Program-made: the position numbers and the translations under genes
Source: JBBDYH01 sp040901795
GTDB taxonomy: Bacteria > Planctomycetota > Planctomycetia > Pirellulales > JALHPA01
Assembly (NCBI GenBank): GCA_040901795.1
Contig: JBBDYH010000167.1
Location: 166,819 to 230,818, forward strand
DNA: 64,000 bases
Reading direction: 5' to 3'
In this document: positions 42,461 to 51,410 of the stretch, one piece after another
How the letters are laid out: every line of letters starts with the position of its first letter
How positions within the stretch are numbered: position 1 is the stretch's first letter
The notes under the pieces: model-generated
Seen by the model: only the letters and a program-made list of their open reading frames with translations
What the model was told of the DNA's origin: nothing
The model's database searches: none

Positions 42461-43918
42461 TCATCCCGCACGCAGCTTGGCCTCCACACGCCGGATAGCA
42501 TCCTCGGCCTTACAAGTCGTATCGGACGACAACCGCAGCTCCGTCTGCTCGGCCACCCATTTGCCGACGGCCTTGTGCGCCGCGATGACGGTGCTGTGGC
42601 TGCGGCGGCCAAAGTAGTGGCCAATTTCGCTCAAGGCGGCGCGTGTGTGTTTGCGTGCCAGCCACATCGCGACCATTCGCGGCGCATTGAGTGCTTTCGA
42701 ACGCCGGCTTTGTTGCAACGTTTCCCGGTTCAGTCCAAATATTTCGCACACCGCCTTTTCAATCTGCTGAAACTGAACCGGCTTGGCGCGCTGCTGAATC
42801 AAGTCAGCCAGCGCTTCCTCGGCAATGGACCTGGTGATCGGCTCGCGGCGAATGCGCGACGCCGCCAGGAGTTGGTGGAGAGCACCGATCAGCTCGCGCG
42901 CGTGAGAGGTGAGATGCGTCGCCACAAACTCCGGCACGTCGTCGTCAATCTGCAAACCAAGTGCGGCAGCCCGCTTGCGGACAATCCCCACTCGCATGGC
43001 ATGGTCCGCCGCGGTTACTTTCGCCACCATGCCGCCGGACAAGCGCGTGATAAGCTGAGGGCATAGTTCAGTGAGCTCCGCCAGCGGTCGGTCGGCTGCC
43101 ACGACCAACTGTCGCCCTTGTCGCACCAGCGTGTCGAGCGTATTCGAGAACTCAACCAGCGTGGCAGCTTTGCCCGCAAAAAACTGCAGGTCGTCCAGGA
43201 TCAGCAAATCAACGGCTCGATACTTGTGTCGAAAGCTCGGCAAGCCGCTCCGATGCAGCGCCTCGAGGAACGTCGTAGTGAATTGCTCGGCCGTCAGAAA
43301 GATGGCATTGAGGTTGGGGTGCAGCCGACGCAACTCGCTCAGCAAGCCCTCAAGCAAGTGCGTCTTTCCGACGCCTGTGGGTCCATGGATGAACAGCGGA
43401 TTGACGCTCCCCGGTTTGTCGATCACCATCTCAGCGGCCGCGAATGCGAGCCGATTTGTCGAGCCAACCACGAAACTCTCCAGGGCCGCGTATTTACGGC
43501 CCAGCGACGCGACGGGGACCGGCAAGTTTTTTGTTGCGCGTTTTGAGGGTGGATCGAGCAGCAGCGTTCTGGCAGTCGCTTCAATGGATGCGGGCTGGAG
43601 ATCCTCGTCAAACGTAAACTGCCGCTGCGGATCGGTGGCCGCAGTGCGCTCCGCTTGCTGCTTGGCGTCCAGAGCCGGCACAATGCGAAACTCCACTTCC
43701 AACGCTCGGCCAAGCACCTCTTGGCAAACGGTCTCCAGATCGCGCCGAAAATTCCGCCGCAGCCAGTTCTGATGGAACTGGTTGGGCACGTGGACTGCCA
43801 GCGTGGACTCGCCCAAGACAAGCCGCACGTTGGGTCCAAACCAGAGTTCGAAGCGGTCGCTGCCGATCTTATCGGCCAAACGAGTACGCACCGCCGCAAC
43901 GACTTCCGTATCGTCCAT
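42461..43918 (-). CDS. dnaA: Chromosomal replication initiator DnaA
   Basis: 485 residues. Domain I (ADKIGSDRFELWFGPNV, HVPNQFHQNWLRRNF), a short linker, and the AAA+ domain III with Walker A GPTGVGKTHL, Walker B LLILDDLQFF, sensor region and RLSGGMVAKV. ELIGALHQLLA precedes domain IV, which ends with HTRAALSEIGHYFGRRSHSTVIAAHKA, the DnaA-box-binding helix-turn-helix. Start is ATG at 43918 (AGGA 7 bases upstream); the frame is open 74 codons further without support. No dnaN or DnaA-box cluster is next to it; one near-match TGTGGACAA lies at 42146. Gene identity is secure. Confidence 0.93.
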   Translation of the reverse strand: MDDTEVVAAVRTRLADKIGSDRFELWFGPNVRLVLGESTLAVHVPNQFHQNWLRRNFRRDLETVCQEVLGRALEVEFRIVPALDAKQQAERTAATDPQRQFTFDEDLQPASIEATARTLLLDPPSKRATKNLPVPVASLGRKYAALESFVVGSTNRLAFAAAEMVIDKPGSVNPLFIHGPTGVGKTHLLEGLLSELRRLHPNLNAIFLTAEQFTTTFLEALHRSGLPSFRHKYRAVDLLILDDLQFFAGKAATLVEFSNTLDTLVRQGRQLVVAADRPLAELTELCPQLITRLSGGMVAKVTAADHAMRVGIVRKRAAALGLQIDDDVPEFVATHLTSHARELIGALHQLLAASRIRREPITRSIAEEALADLIQQRAKPVQFQQIEKAVCEIFGLNRETLQQSRRSKALNAPRMVAMWLARKHTRAALSEIGHYFGRRSHSTVIAAHKAVGKWVAEQTELRLSSDTTCKAEDAIRRVEAKLRAG

Positions 43919-44451
43919 GGTCTTTTCCTGACCGGTTGTACGAGCGCGCGCCGGCTTCCGCATCTGACCTTCGTAGTCAGAGTTGACCCTGTAAAGGAAG
44001 TCAAGTTGCCGACGAGAACGCGGCCCGAGTCGTGAACAGCAAAGAGGCGGCTTACCGCAGTGAGCGCTTCGTTTCGACTTTGAATCGAACCGAAATACGC
44101 GGAATGCATTACGGCAAGTCGAACTTCTCCTGGCCGTCAATGGATTGTTTGTGTCACCCGACTCGCCGATTGTAGCGGCGTCAAGTGTGCTGTCAAACAG
44201 ATGCTAGCACGAAAAAATTGGCATCGGTTTTCTGGTTGAATCGGCGCTGGGAATTCGTCGTGAAATCCGCCTTGTCAAGGAGTCGGATGCGTCGGAAATT
44301 TTTTTCCGGCGAAGATTCGGGCCGCGTGGAAAACCTGTTCGGTTTTGATGCAGGGCGTGTGTGCAGCATGATCAACGTTGTCGTAACTCATTGATTCGTG
44401 AAGAGAAACAGCGACGCATCGCATGCGCTGAGATTTTCGTTGGATCCGCCA
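43919..44451. other. 530-bp region upstream of dnaA, no gene
   Basis: No convincing ORF. Locally AT-rich at 44190-44310, with a short dyad CGGAAA-TTTT-TTTCCG. Looked for DnaA boxes (TTATCCACA-like) and found no cluster, so an origin is not supported. Confidence 0.45.
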
Positions 44452-45387
44452 TCACAGAACCGCCTGGCTTATTACCTGAGGCGAGGCGTGCACGTAGACG
44501 AATACGCTGCGCCGATCCCAGCTCACAAAACCGGCCGCAGCGTACATCGCAATCGCCGGTTCGTTCGCCGCATCGACGGCGAGGACTACCCGCTCTACGC
44601 GCTCACATGCCGCCAACCACTGCGCATTTCGCGTCATTTCCAGCCCAAGTCCTCTTCCCCGTGCTTCGGGCACAACTCCCATGTAGATGAGTTCCCAGAC
44701 CGGTTCGCGGGCATGATCCGCCAGCAACATGCAACCGACGTCTTCGTTGTGCAAGCGCGCGATGAACCATAGCTCGGGCCTAAAACGTCCTGCCGCGCGA
44801 TAACCCGCAAGCACATCGTCGATCGATCGCACGCCGTCGAGCGCCGGACAGTCGCAACTGCCGGCGTAAGTCCGCTCGACAATACGCTCCAAGCGGCGAT
44901 GATCTGCCTCGACGAGAGGCACGAGATTCAGCTTTGTCGTGGGCACGGAGCTGGGGAACTGCGCGGCCAGGCTCACCAGGTACAAGAGATCGGCGACGTG
45001 CGAGAATCCCGCCCGCCGAAGGGTGTCCGCCTCAACGCCCGCGTCGGTCGGCAGCAACGACTGGACGAGCGCGGCATCTTGCGAACGCGCGACGTCAAGC
45101 GCCTTGGTAACCAGCGCCACCGCGATTGCTGGTTCTTCTGGCGTTGCCTGAACCGGCGGCCAAAGGTTCGCCGTCCTCCCCGGCTGACCCTGCAACCAAC
45201 AGACGGTGTGCAGTGCGTCGTCGCGAAAATGCCCCAACAGTCCAGCCGCCAGCAACGGGTCCGAGCTAAGCGCCGCGCCAATCGTCGCCTTCTGCCGCGT
45301 CCGAATCTCGGCGGGCAGTTGCGAAACAAGGAGGTCCATCGCTTCGGACCAGCGCTGGGGTGGGACCACAGTAAGCAAGTCGCTCAT
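44452..45387 (-). CDS. GNAT-family N-acetyltransferase
   Basis: 311 residues. The C-terminal half holds a full GNAT domain: acyl-CoA loop MGVVPEARGRGLGLEMTR and the NEPAIAMYAAAGF strand. The N-terminal half is a weaker, degenerate GNAT-like fold, as in mycothiol synthase-like proteins with two domains. Substrate unknown. GGAG lies 6 bases before the ATG at 45387. It diverges from the PDZ gene with only 95 bases between starts. Confidence 0.85.
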   Translation of the reverse strand: MSDLLTVVPPQRWSEAMDLLVSQLPAEIRTRQKATIGAALSSDPLLAAGLLGHFRDDALHTVCWLQGQPGRTANLWPPVQATPEEPAIAVALVTKALDVARSQDAALVQSLLPTDAGVEADTLRRAGFSHVADLLYLVSLAAQFPSSVPTTKLNLVPLVEADHRRLERIVERTYAGSCDCPALDGVRSIDDVLAGYRAAGRFRPELWFIARLHNEDVGCMLLADHAREPVWELIYMGVVPEARGRGLGLEMTRNAQWLAACERVERVVLAVDAANEPAIAMYAAAGFVSWDRRSVFVYVHASPQVISQAVL

Positions 45388-45482
45388 TAACGCTCCATCA
45401 AACTGAGCTTCGGGACGCAGATTTGCAACAAGCTATAATATCCCGTTGGAGTCCATGCTTCAGCTTGCTGCGAGGGCCAATC

Positions 45483-46541
45483 ATGTTAATCCAAAGATCT
45501 CGGCTGGTGACGCTCCTGCTTGCTACGGCCGCAATCGTCGTTAGCAAATCTTCTTCTTCGCTAGCGCAGCCCGTTTTTCCGCCCGCTGCGGCGAAACCCG
45601 AGGAAGGCGAGCGCCCCGCACCGCCGGAAGCGGATCGCGAACCGGGTTATCTAGGCCTGATGGGGGATGATCGCCACGATGAGGGAGCCGGAGTGCTCAT
45701 TGTACGAGTCGTCGAAGGGACCCCCGCGGCCGAGGCGGGCCTTGCGGTCGATGATCTAATCGTCGCCATCGACGGTCAGAAGGTAGGCTCGCTCGATGCC
45801 ATGGCCGCACAACTTCAGCCGCACGCGGCCGGCAAAAAAGTTCGCTTCGAAATCCGCCGCGGCGATACCCTGGAAAAAATTGAGGTGACTCTTGGCCGCC
45901 GTCCACCGCGCGGTGAGCGACCTTTCGAATTTGGCCGCATTCCGCAGAGCGGCGCAGCATCGAACAGAGTCGCTCCACCGGCCGAGGCCGTGCCGCGACC
46001 GGCTACGGGACCTACGCCGCCTGATCCGGCGGTGATGCGAACGCCGCGCGGACAATTGCTCGGGATTCGCACCGGCGTGGTTACCGAGGAGGCTCGGCAA
46101 CGGCTCCGCTTGCCACAAGCCGCCGGCGCACGCGTCGTGTCGCGGGTCGTCGGTTCACCGGCAGACCAGGCGGGAATTCCGCTCGAGGCGGTAATCGTCG
46201 CGGTCGATGATCAGCCAGTGACGAAGCCGATCGATCTAGCGCAGCTCATTGAAGCGGCCGGCCCCGGCAAAGAAGTTGAACTGACCTATTATGGCGGCGG
46301 CGAACGGCGAATGCGACGCGTTCGATTGGCAAACATCGAAAGCAGACCGTCCGCCGAAGAGGGACCTCAGGTAGATCCACGCACCGTTGCGCGGCCATTT
46401 GGCCAGCAACAGTCGCCAGCCGATGCTGCGGAGCGCATCGAACAACTTGAGCGCCGCCTCCGCGAATTGGAGCAGCGCGTCAAGGAACTCGAACGCGCGA
46501 TCAGTGCGCCTCCTACGGAGCCACCCGCCGCGGCGCGCTAG
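45483..46541 (+). CDS. Secreted two-PDZ-domain protein with coiled-coil tail
   Basis: 352 residues. Signal peptide LVTLLLATAAIVVSKSSSSLAQ. PDZ 1 is at about 55-130 (YLGLMGDDR..., GTPAAEAGLAVDDLIVAIDG). A Pro-rich linker joins it to PDZ 2 at about 195-285 (GARVVSRVVGSPADQAGIPL). The last 60 residues form a Glu/Arg coiled coil (RIEQLERRLRELEQRVKELE). No protease domain, so it is a substrate-binding or scaffold protein rather than a HtrA. ATG at 45483 chosen at the start of the signal peptide. It is followed convergently by the next gene after 9 bases. Confidence 0.85.
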   Translation: MLIQRSRLVTLLLATAAIVVSKSSSSLAQPVFPPAAAKPEEGERPAPPEADREPGYLGLMGDDRHDEGAGVLIVRVVEGTPAAEAGLAVDDLIVAIDGQKVGSLDAMAAQLQPHAAGKKVRFEIRRGDTLEKIEVTLGRRPPRGERPFEFGRIPQSGAASNRVAPPAEAVPRPATGPTPPDPAVMRTPRGQLLGIRTGVVTEEARQRLRLPQAAGARVVSRVVGSPADQAGIPLEAVIVAVDDQPVTKPIDLAQLIEAAGPGKEVELTYYGGGERRMRRVRLANIESRPSAEEGPQVDPRTVARPFGQQQSPADAAERIEQLERRLRELEQRVKELERAISAPPTEPPAAAR

Positions 46542-46550
46542 CCGCCGCCC

Positions 46551-47213
46551 TTACTTGTGCGGCCAACTGTTGAGCACCATCTCAATGTCGTAGCGCGCAT
46601 GGGGCGCGCTGGCCTTCACCACTGGCACGGCCTTGATCTTCAATTCGCTCACCGGCTTGCCGTTCCAACGCGTCTGATAGAGGTGCAAGCCGGCGTCCCC
46701 GCTGGTTTGCCGCAGCAGCCCGAATCGACCGACGACATGGGCAGAAAGCTTGCGCGGGTCCCCGACCGATCCCTGCAATGTGATCTTTTGGCAGGCCTGC
46801 CGCGCGTTGAAGTAATACGTCAGCGATCCTGCGATATCGTCCTCTCGAGTGCCGGTGATCAGAGGCACGCGATAGCCTTGGAGTTCGCCTTCCGGCAATC
46901 CGGTCACCACGCGCGGCCAACGCTGAAACAGCCAGGACGGCGTGACGTCAAAGCGGATCGCCTCGACCAGATCAATCACAGGTAGCTCGCCGGGTTGTGG
47001 ACGGGCGGGCTGTGGCGCAGTCGTCACTGCAGGAAGAACCGCACTTAGCGTAGACGATGTTACTGCCACGCCACTGGCCGTGCTCGTCTCACCCGCAGTG
47101 GAAGCATCGCCGTTTGCTGCCGAGCGCGAGGCGTTTGACCACTCCGAGGACAGGTACGGCAACACGCCGGCCGCGACGAGGAACAGACCGTAAAAGAGCA
47201 CGCGCTGGACCAT
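46551..47213 (-). CDS. Planctomycete conserved protein (DUF6690-like)
   Basis: 220 residues. A single N-terminal membrane or signal segment (VLFYGLFLVAAGVLPYLS) is followed by a Ser/Thr/Ala-rich linker to about residue 75. A compact domain then starts with VIDLVEAIRFDVTPSWLFQ and ends with RYDIEMVLN. I recall a family like this (DUF6690) only from planctomycetes; identification is from memory, not searched. Function unknown. Transcribed away from nnrE with a gap of 65 bases. Confidence 0.6.
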   Translation of the reverse strand: MVQRVLFYGLFLVAAGVLPYLSSEWSNASRSAANGDASTAGETSTASGVAVTSSTLSAVLPAVTTAPQPARPQPGELPVIDLVEAIRFDVTPSWLFQRWPRVVTGLPEGELQGYRVPLITGTREDDIAGSLTYYFNARQACQKITLQGSVGDPRKLSAHVVGRFGLLRQTSGDAGLHLYQTRWNGKPVSELKIKAVPVVKASAPHARYDIEMVLNSWPHK

Positions 47214-47278
47214 ATCCCATCAATCGGTTCGCGTGCACAAGGCAAAGAAGCTGTGCGGCTGCGTCCGGTAGAAACCGA

Positions 47279-47977
47279 TCAACTCGCATCACTGAACGAG
47301 CTGCGACTCTGTGGGCCGGCGATCTCCTGAACCAGTCGCCGTGGGACGCCAATGTCGATCACGTGGACTCTGCCGGTAAAGTGTTCGGCGCCGGCCACCA
47401 GAAAGCCCGGCTTGACCGCGACGAACGTGCAGGTTCGATCGGCGACAATTGTGTCGCTTGCCGCGGCGCCCGTGTCGCAATCCAATCCACTCGGCAAATC
47501 CACCGCTACGACCTTCTTTCCCACCCGGTTAATGGCCTGGATGGCGACGTTGTAAGGCGGCTGCGGCTCGCCAGTCGCGCCGGTTCCTAATAGGGCATCG
47601 ACGATCCAATCGGCGACAATCAGCCGCGGAATGAGTTGCTCTATGGCGACGTCTTTCTCAACGACGTCGTAAGCGATACCGGCCTTTTCCACGATCGACC
47701 AGTTCGCCGCCGCATCGCCACTCAGTTCCGCCGGGTCGGCAAAGAGCAATACGCGCACGGATATGCTGCGGTTGTCGAGGTGCCGAGCAATCACGAAGCC
47801 GTCTGCACCGTTGTTCCCTTTGCCGCAGCAGACAACGACCGGCCCGTCCAGGCCGACGGCCAGCATTGCCTCAGCCACGCCCCGGCCCGCGTTTTCCATC
47901 AGCACCAGCCCCGACATGCCGCACTCGTCAATGGCACGACGATCGACCTGCCGGACTTGCTCGCGCGAGAGGATCAT
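47279..47977 (-). CDS. nnrE: NAD(P)H-hydrate epimerase (YjeF_N, standalone)
   Basis: 232 residues. Repairs damaged NAD(P)HX by epimerising the R and S hydrates. The YjeF_N Rossmann fold is clear: MENAGRGVAEAML, VVVCCGKGNNGADGFVIAR (Gly-rich loop), DWIVDALLGTG, and AVDLPSGLDCDTG with the catalytic Asp. The C-terminal dehydratase domain that is often fused is absent, so the ADP-dependent dehydratase must be elsewhere. ATG at 47977 precedes LSREQVRQVD, the true family start. Confidence 0.92.
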   Translation of the reverse strand: MILSREQVRQVDRRAIDECGMSGLVLMENAGRGVAEAMLAVGLDGPVVVCCGKGNNGADGFVIARHLDNRSISVRVLLFADPAELSGDAAANWSIVEKAGIAYDVVEKDVAIEQLIPRLIVADWIVDALLGTGATGEPQPPYNVAIQAINRVGKKVVAVDLPSGLDCDTGAAASDTIVADRTCTFVAVKPGFLVAGAEHFTGRVHVIDIGVPRRLVQEIAGPQSRSSFSDAS

Positions 47978-48057
47978 GCTTACTATTGAATCATCCGGAC
48001 TCGCGGATGTACATTCGAGTCCACAGCCGGAATACAACGAACAAGGTGAGCCTGAAC

Positions 48058-48294
48058 ATGCCCCTGTATGAATACACTTGCGACCAATGCGACGGCGAAT
48101 TTGAGCTGCTCATTCGCTCATCCAAAGATAAGCCGGCGTGTCCGACTTGCGGCACGGCAAAGGTCATCAAGCAGCTCAGCGTTCCGGCCGCACATATTGG
48201 CGGCGGAAGTTCGCTTCCCGTCACTGAGGGGCCTCGCGGCGGCTGCGGCCTGCCGCAATGCGGCACGGGCGGCTGTATGGGGATGGGAATGTAG
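48058..48294 (+). CDS. FmdB-family zinc-ribbon protein
   Basis: 78 residues. Two CxxC pairs (Cys 8 and 11 in YTCDQC, Cys 28 and 31 in CPTC) make a zinc ribbon with the family start MPLYEYTC. A Gly/Cys/Met-rich tail (CGLPQCGTGGCMGMGM) may bind a further metal. Often called a regulatory protein, with no proven target. AAGGTGAG lies 8 bases before the ATG. It faces away from nnrE, with 80 bases between starts. Confidence 0.88.
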   Translation: MPLYEYTCDQCDGEFELLIRSSKDKPACPTCGTAKVIKQLSVPAAHIGGGSSLPVTEGPRGGCGLPQCGTGGCMGMGM

Positions 48295-48395
48295 CGAGCT
48301 TGAGTTGAGAATTTGCCTGGCGGCGAAACCCCGGCCTTCCGGCCGGGGCTGCCTTCACTCAACTTGGAACCTGAAACCTTAAACCTTGAACCCTT

Positions 48396-49490
48396 TTACG
48401 GCACGGCGAAGATCAGCCCCGTGACGGCGCTAGCTTCTAATGCCGCGGCCCGGATGCTCCAGGGGAACGGCTCGATGTAATGCGGCGCGCAGTTGCCCGG
48501 CCGGTAATGCCCCAGTGGATAAATACATTCGCACGGCGGTTCCAGCCCCATCTTGTACGGCAACATCGGAACGGTGGCAAAGAAATGCGCCCCGCTGATC
48601 ACCGGATCAAGCACCGGACCCCAAGAGTGTCCATAGCGTTCCATGTGCGCCTGTTCGAAGTAGAGCGGCTTGTGGCATAAGCCCGAGGCCTTCCACGTGT
48701 AACACGTCTGCCCCCAATCGCGACCACTGTTGAGCGCCAGCCGTTCGTTTCCAAAAGTGCACTCGTACGGTAGGGCGCCGCCCTCACGCGGCGCAAGATC
48801 GAGGATGGCTCGGCTCGTGGTCCGATTCAGCCGGTTGGCCTTCAGATTGCGCAGCGCCGTCTCGCAGTCCGCTTTGGGATCTGGCGCCACACCCAAGTCC
48901 GAGCCTAAGGGGCCAAATGGCGACTGAATTATGTCGTCCCGCGGTGGCGCCGTGGCATCATCAGCCGGCAGCGGAGCCGGTTCATCCGGCTCAGACGGTT
49001 GGGCTTCGAACGGATTCGGCGGCTGCGCCGAGGTAGCGGCGTTGTCGGTACTAAGCCCAGGCTCTGCCGGTTGCTCGTCCGTCTCGGCCGGTATGGTCTG
49101 CAAACCGCTCGAGCGGAACGGCGAGCGCGGCATCGGGTCGTTGAACGGGTTGGCGAGCGGATCGTCGCTGAGTTGCAAGACGACTCGCTTTACCTGGGGA
49201 TCGACGCGCGTTGCTCGAGTGGTACGGGCGGTACGCGGATCGCCCGCGATCGCGGCCGGCTGCGTACGTGATACTTGCTCATCGGCGTGACGGACACTTT
49301 GGTGAGGCGGTCGGAAGGGACGCCAACTGAGCAATGTGCCACCGCCGCCTGCCCTCTCCCCAGCCAGCGAGACGCTTGAAGCGGCGACGATCAGGAATGC
49401 AGCCAGCAATACGGACAGCAAGGATTTGGCGCTTGGGAGCGAGGAAATCGGGCGCAGAAATCGGGGGACTGACGTCGCCCCGCTCGCCAA
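48396..49490 (-). CDS. Secreted planctomycete protein, Pro-rich linker and Cys-containing C-terminal domain
   Basis: 364 residues. Signal sequence SLLSVLLAAFLIVAASSVSLAG, a Pro/Ala/Glu-rich disordered stretch (about 60-215), and a folded domain from about 225 (ILDLAPREGGALPYECTFG, DWGQTCYTWKASGLCHKP, YGHSWGPVLDPVISGAHFF) with about six Cys. I do not recognise a family. The TTG start at 49490 is chosen because GGGAGG lies 6 bases before it. The longer frame (to 49694) begins inside guaB and translates a CCCTGAA repeat, so it cannot be right. Its stop codon is followed by a degenerate copy of the same repeat (48362-48391). Confidence 0.7.
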   Translation of the reverse strand: MASGATSVPRFLRPISSLPSAKSLLSVLLAAFLIVAASSVSLAGERAGGGGTLLSWRPFRPPHQSVRHADEQVSRTQPAAIAGDPRTARTTRATRVDPQVKRVVLQLSDDPLANPFNDPMPRSPFRSSGLQTIPAETDEQPAEPGLSTDNAATSAQPPNPFEAQPSEPDEPAPLPADDATAPPRDDIIQSPFGPLGSDLGVAPDPKADCETALRNLKANRLNRTTSRAILDLAPREGGALPYECTFGNERLALNSGRDWGQTCYTWKASGLCHKPLYFEQAHMERYGHSWGPVLDPVISGAHFFATVPMLPYKMGLEPPCECIYPLGHYRPGNCAPHYIEPFPWSIRAAALEASAVTGLIFAVP

Positions 49491-49547
49491 CCCCGGCCTC
49501 CCAGCTCTCCGCAGGCGAGTCGCCGTGGCGACCGGGGCTGTTGTTCG

Positions 49548-49579
49548 CTGAACCCTGAACCCTGAACCCTGAACCCTAG
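49548..49579. repeat. CCCTGAA heptamer repeat, 4 units, at the end of guaB
   Basis: CTGAACCCTGAACCCTGAAC and on to CCCTAG: four and a half units of CCCTGAA. The guaB stop codon (TAG, minus strand) is formed by the last bases of the array, so the repeat directly abuts the coding end. Similar arrays lie at 54982-55004 and 56156-56178, and a degenerate one at 48362-48391. Confidence 0.85.
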
Positions 49580-51057
49580 TTCGACTCCCCGGACTGGTAC
49601 TCCGCCGTGTAGTTGGGCGCTTCTTGCGTGATGGCGATGTCATGTGGATGACTCTCCCGGACACTCGCGGCCGAGACTTGGATGAAGCGGGCATCCTTGC
49701 GCAGCTCCTCGATGTTGCGTGTTCCGCAGTAGCCCATTCCCGCTCGCAAACCTCCCACGAGCTGGTAAATGAACGTACTCAGCGGCCCTTTGAAGGGTAC
49801 TCGTCCCTCGACCCCCTCGGGTACTAACTTGTCTGGTCCTCGTCCGCTGCCGGCCGACTGGCGATATCGCTCGCTGCTACCGTGGACCATCGCCCCCAGC
49901 GAACCCATCCCTCGATAGACTTTGAACGTGCGGCCTTGAAACAGGATTTGCTGGCCCGGGCTTTCCGCCGTGCCAGCCAACAACCCGCCGATCATTACGC
50001 CGTACGCCCCGGCGGCGATTGCCTTGGTGACATCTCCCGAATAACGAATCCCTCCGTCGGCGATGATCGGCGTCCCACTTGCGGCGGCAGCCTTGGCGGC
50101 TTGCATAATCGCGGTAATCTGCGGAACGCCAACGCCGGAAATCACTCGCGTCGTGCAAATCGAGCCGGGCCCGATACCGACCTTCACGGCGTCTGCCCCC
50201 GCGGCGATCAGGTCCTTGCAACCTTCTACTGTGGCCACGTTTCCCGCGACCACATCGATGTCCCAGCGCTGCTTGATTTGCCGGACCGTCTCCAGCACGT
50301 TGACCGAATGGCCATGAGCGCTATCGACGACCAGTACGTCAACTCCTTTGGCGATCAGGCTTTCGGCCCGTTCCAGATCGCGAACGCCGACAGCCGCGCC
50401 GACGCGGAGCCGCCCCTGCCTGTCTTTACAGGCTTGCGGGAACCGCTTCATCATGTCGATGTCTTTGATCGTAATCAGGCCGGTCAGTGTGTAATTTTCG
50501 TCAACCAGTAAAAGTTTCTCGACCTTATTTGCCATCAAAATCTTTTCAGCTTCCTCAAGCGTTACGGTCCCCGTGGCCGTCACGAGCTTCTCACGCGTCA
50601 TAATTTCGCTGATCCGCAGATCGTGGTTCTCGAGGAACCGCAGGTCGCGGCGCGTGATGATGCCAGCGAGCTTCTTCCCATTCTCGGTAATGGGAACGCC
50701 CGAGACGTTGTGCTGCTGCATGACCTCCCGGGCCCGCGCCACCGTGGCCGTAGGCGGAAGCGTGACCGGGTCGAGGATGATGCCGTTGGCCGAGCGCTTG
50801 ACCTTTTCGACTTCCTCGGCCTGCCGTTCGACGGACATGTTCTTGTGGATCACGCCCAGGCCGCCTTCCTGAGCCAGTGCGATCGCCATCTCGGCCTCGG
50901 TGACCGTGTCCATCGGCGAGCTAAGCACGGGGATGTTGAGCCGGATGCGCTTGGTGAGCTGCGTCGTCACGCTACAATCGGCCGGGACCACGTCGCTCCG
51001 ACGCGGCTCGAGCAGCACGTCGTCGAAGGTAATGCCCTGATAGAGAAGCTTTTCCAT
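49576..51057 (-). CDS. guaB: Inosine-5'-monophosphate dehydrogenase
   Basis: 493 residues; oxidises IMP to XMP in GMP synthesis. Seen: ITFDDVLLEPRRSDVVP start, two CBS domains (about 95-205), VDSAHGHS, catalytic Cys in GSICTT, KVGIGPGSICTTR and the MVHGSSERYRQSA flap, ending in the usual RESHPHDIAIT. ATG at 51057 is chosen as family start; the open frame to 51270 has no domain sequence. Stop codon within a heptamer repeat. Assignment is secure. Confidence 0.97.
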   Translation of the reverse strand: MEKLLYQGITFDDVLLEPRRSDVVPADCSVTTQLTKRIRLNIPVLSSPMDTVTEAEMAIALAQEGGLGVIHKNMSVERQAEEVEKVKRSANGIILDPVTLPPTATVARAREVMQQHNVSGVPITENGKKLAGIITRRDLRFLENHDLRISEIMTREKLVTATGTVTLEEAEKILMANKVEKLLLVDENYTLTGLITIKDIDMMKRFPQACKDRQGRLRVGAAVGVRDLERAESLIAKGVDVLVVDSAHGHSVNVLETVRQIKQRWDIDVVAGNVATVEGCKDLIAAGADAVKVGIGPGSICTTRVISGVGVPQITAIMQAAKAAAASGTPIIADGGIRYSGDVTKAIAAGAYGVMIGGLLAGTAESPGQQILFQGRTFKVYRGMGSLGAMVHGSSERYRQSAGSGRGPDKLVPEGVEGRVPFKGPLSTFIYQLVGGLRAGMGYCGTRNIEELRKDARFIQVSAASVRESHPHDIAITQEAPNYTAEYQSGESN

Positions 51058-51068
51058 GGGTATTTCTC

Positions 51069-51146
51069 GTAGGGTGGGCCGAGCCGCGAGGCCCACGCGG
51101 TAGAAACGGGGGGAATCCCGTATTATTGGGCTACGCGGCCCACATT
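51069..51146. repeat. GTAGGGTGGGCC interspersed element upstream of guaB
   Basis: GTAGGGTGGGCCGAGCCGCG followed by GGCCCACGC, and later ATTGGGCTACGCGGCCCAC, make an inverted arrangement of GGTGGGCC-like and GGCCCAC cores. A related short copy lies at 55008-55046. Any guaB promoter would be upstream of this element. Confidence 0.6.
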
Positions 51147-51196
51147 GGCAAGGACCACACGACGTAGGTGGTGTCCTAAACAATGTAGTGCCGAGC

Positions 51197-51379
51197 TCAC
51201 GGGAGCGGCCGGAAAACATGCCACGCGAGCAGCCCGAACATAGCCGCGTAGACCACAGCAATGACTGCATTCGCTTGTAGTGTGGTCAATCGATAGTGCC
51301 TTACCCCTCGCCACTGTCTGTGGTCGCTCGGCGTCGTCTGCGGCGCTCGGTACGGGTTCTGATCCGGCTTCTCGTCCAT
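51197..51379 (-). CDS. Tiny membrane protein with NPYRAP motif
   Basis: 60 residues: MDEKPDQNPYRAPQTTPSDH then a single transmembrane helix (ANAVIAVVYAAMFGLLAWHVF). An NPYRAPQ-type motif before a membrane domain is a recurring planctomycete feature (NPYxxP). Start either ATG 51379 or 51388; neither has a clear ribosome site. Function unknown. Confidence 0.55.
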   Translation of the reverse strand: MDEKPDQNPYRAPQTTPSDHRQWRGVRHYRLTTLQANAVIAVVYAAMFGLLAWHVFRPLP

Positions 51380-51410
51380 GCGGACCATTGTAGCAAATTC
51401 GCACGGCATT

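Noticed and set aside
43919..44451. Possible oriC upstream of dnaA
   Set aside because: No cluster of DnaA boxes found, only a mildly AT-rich stretch.
49548..49579. Telomere-like CCCTGAA array
   Set aside because: Similar to eukaryotic telomere units only by chance; it is short, internal, and tied to bacterial gene ends.
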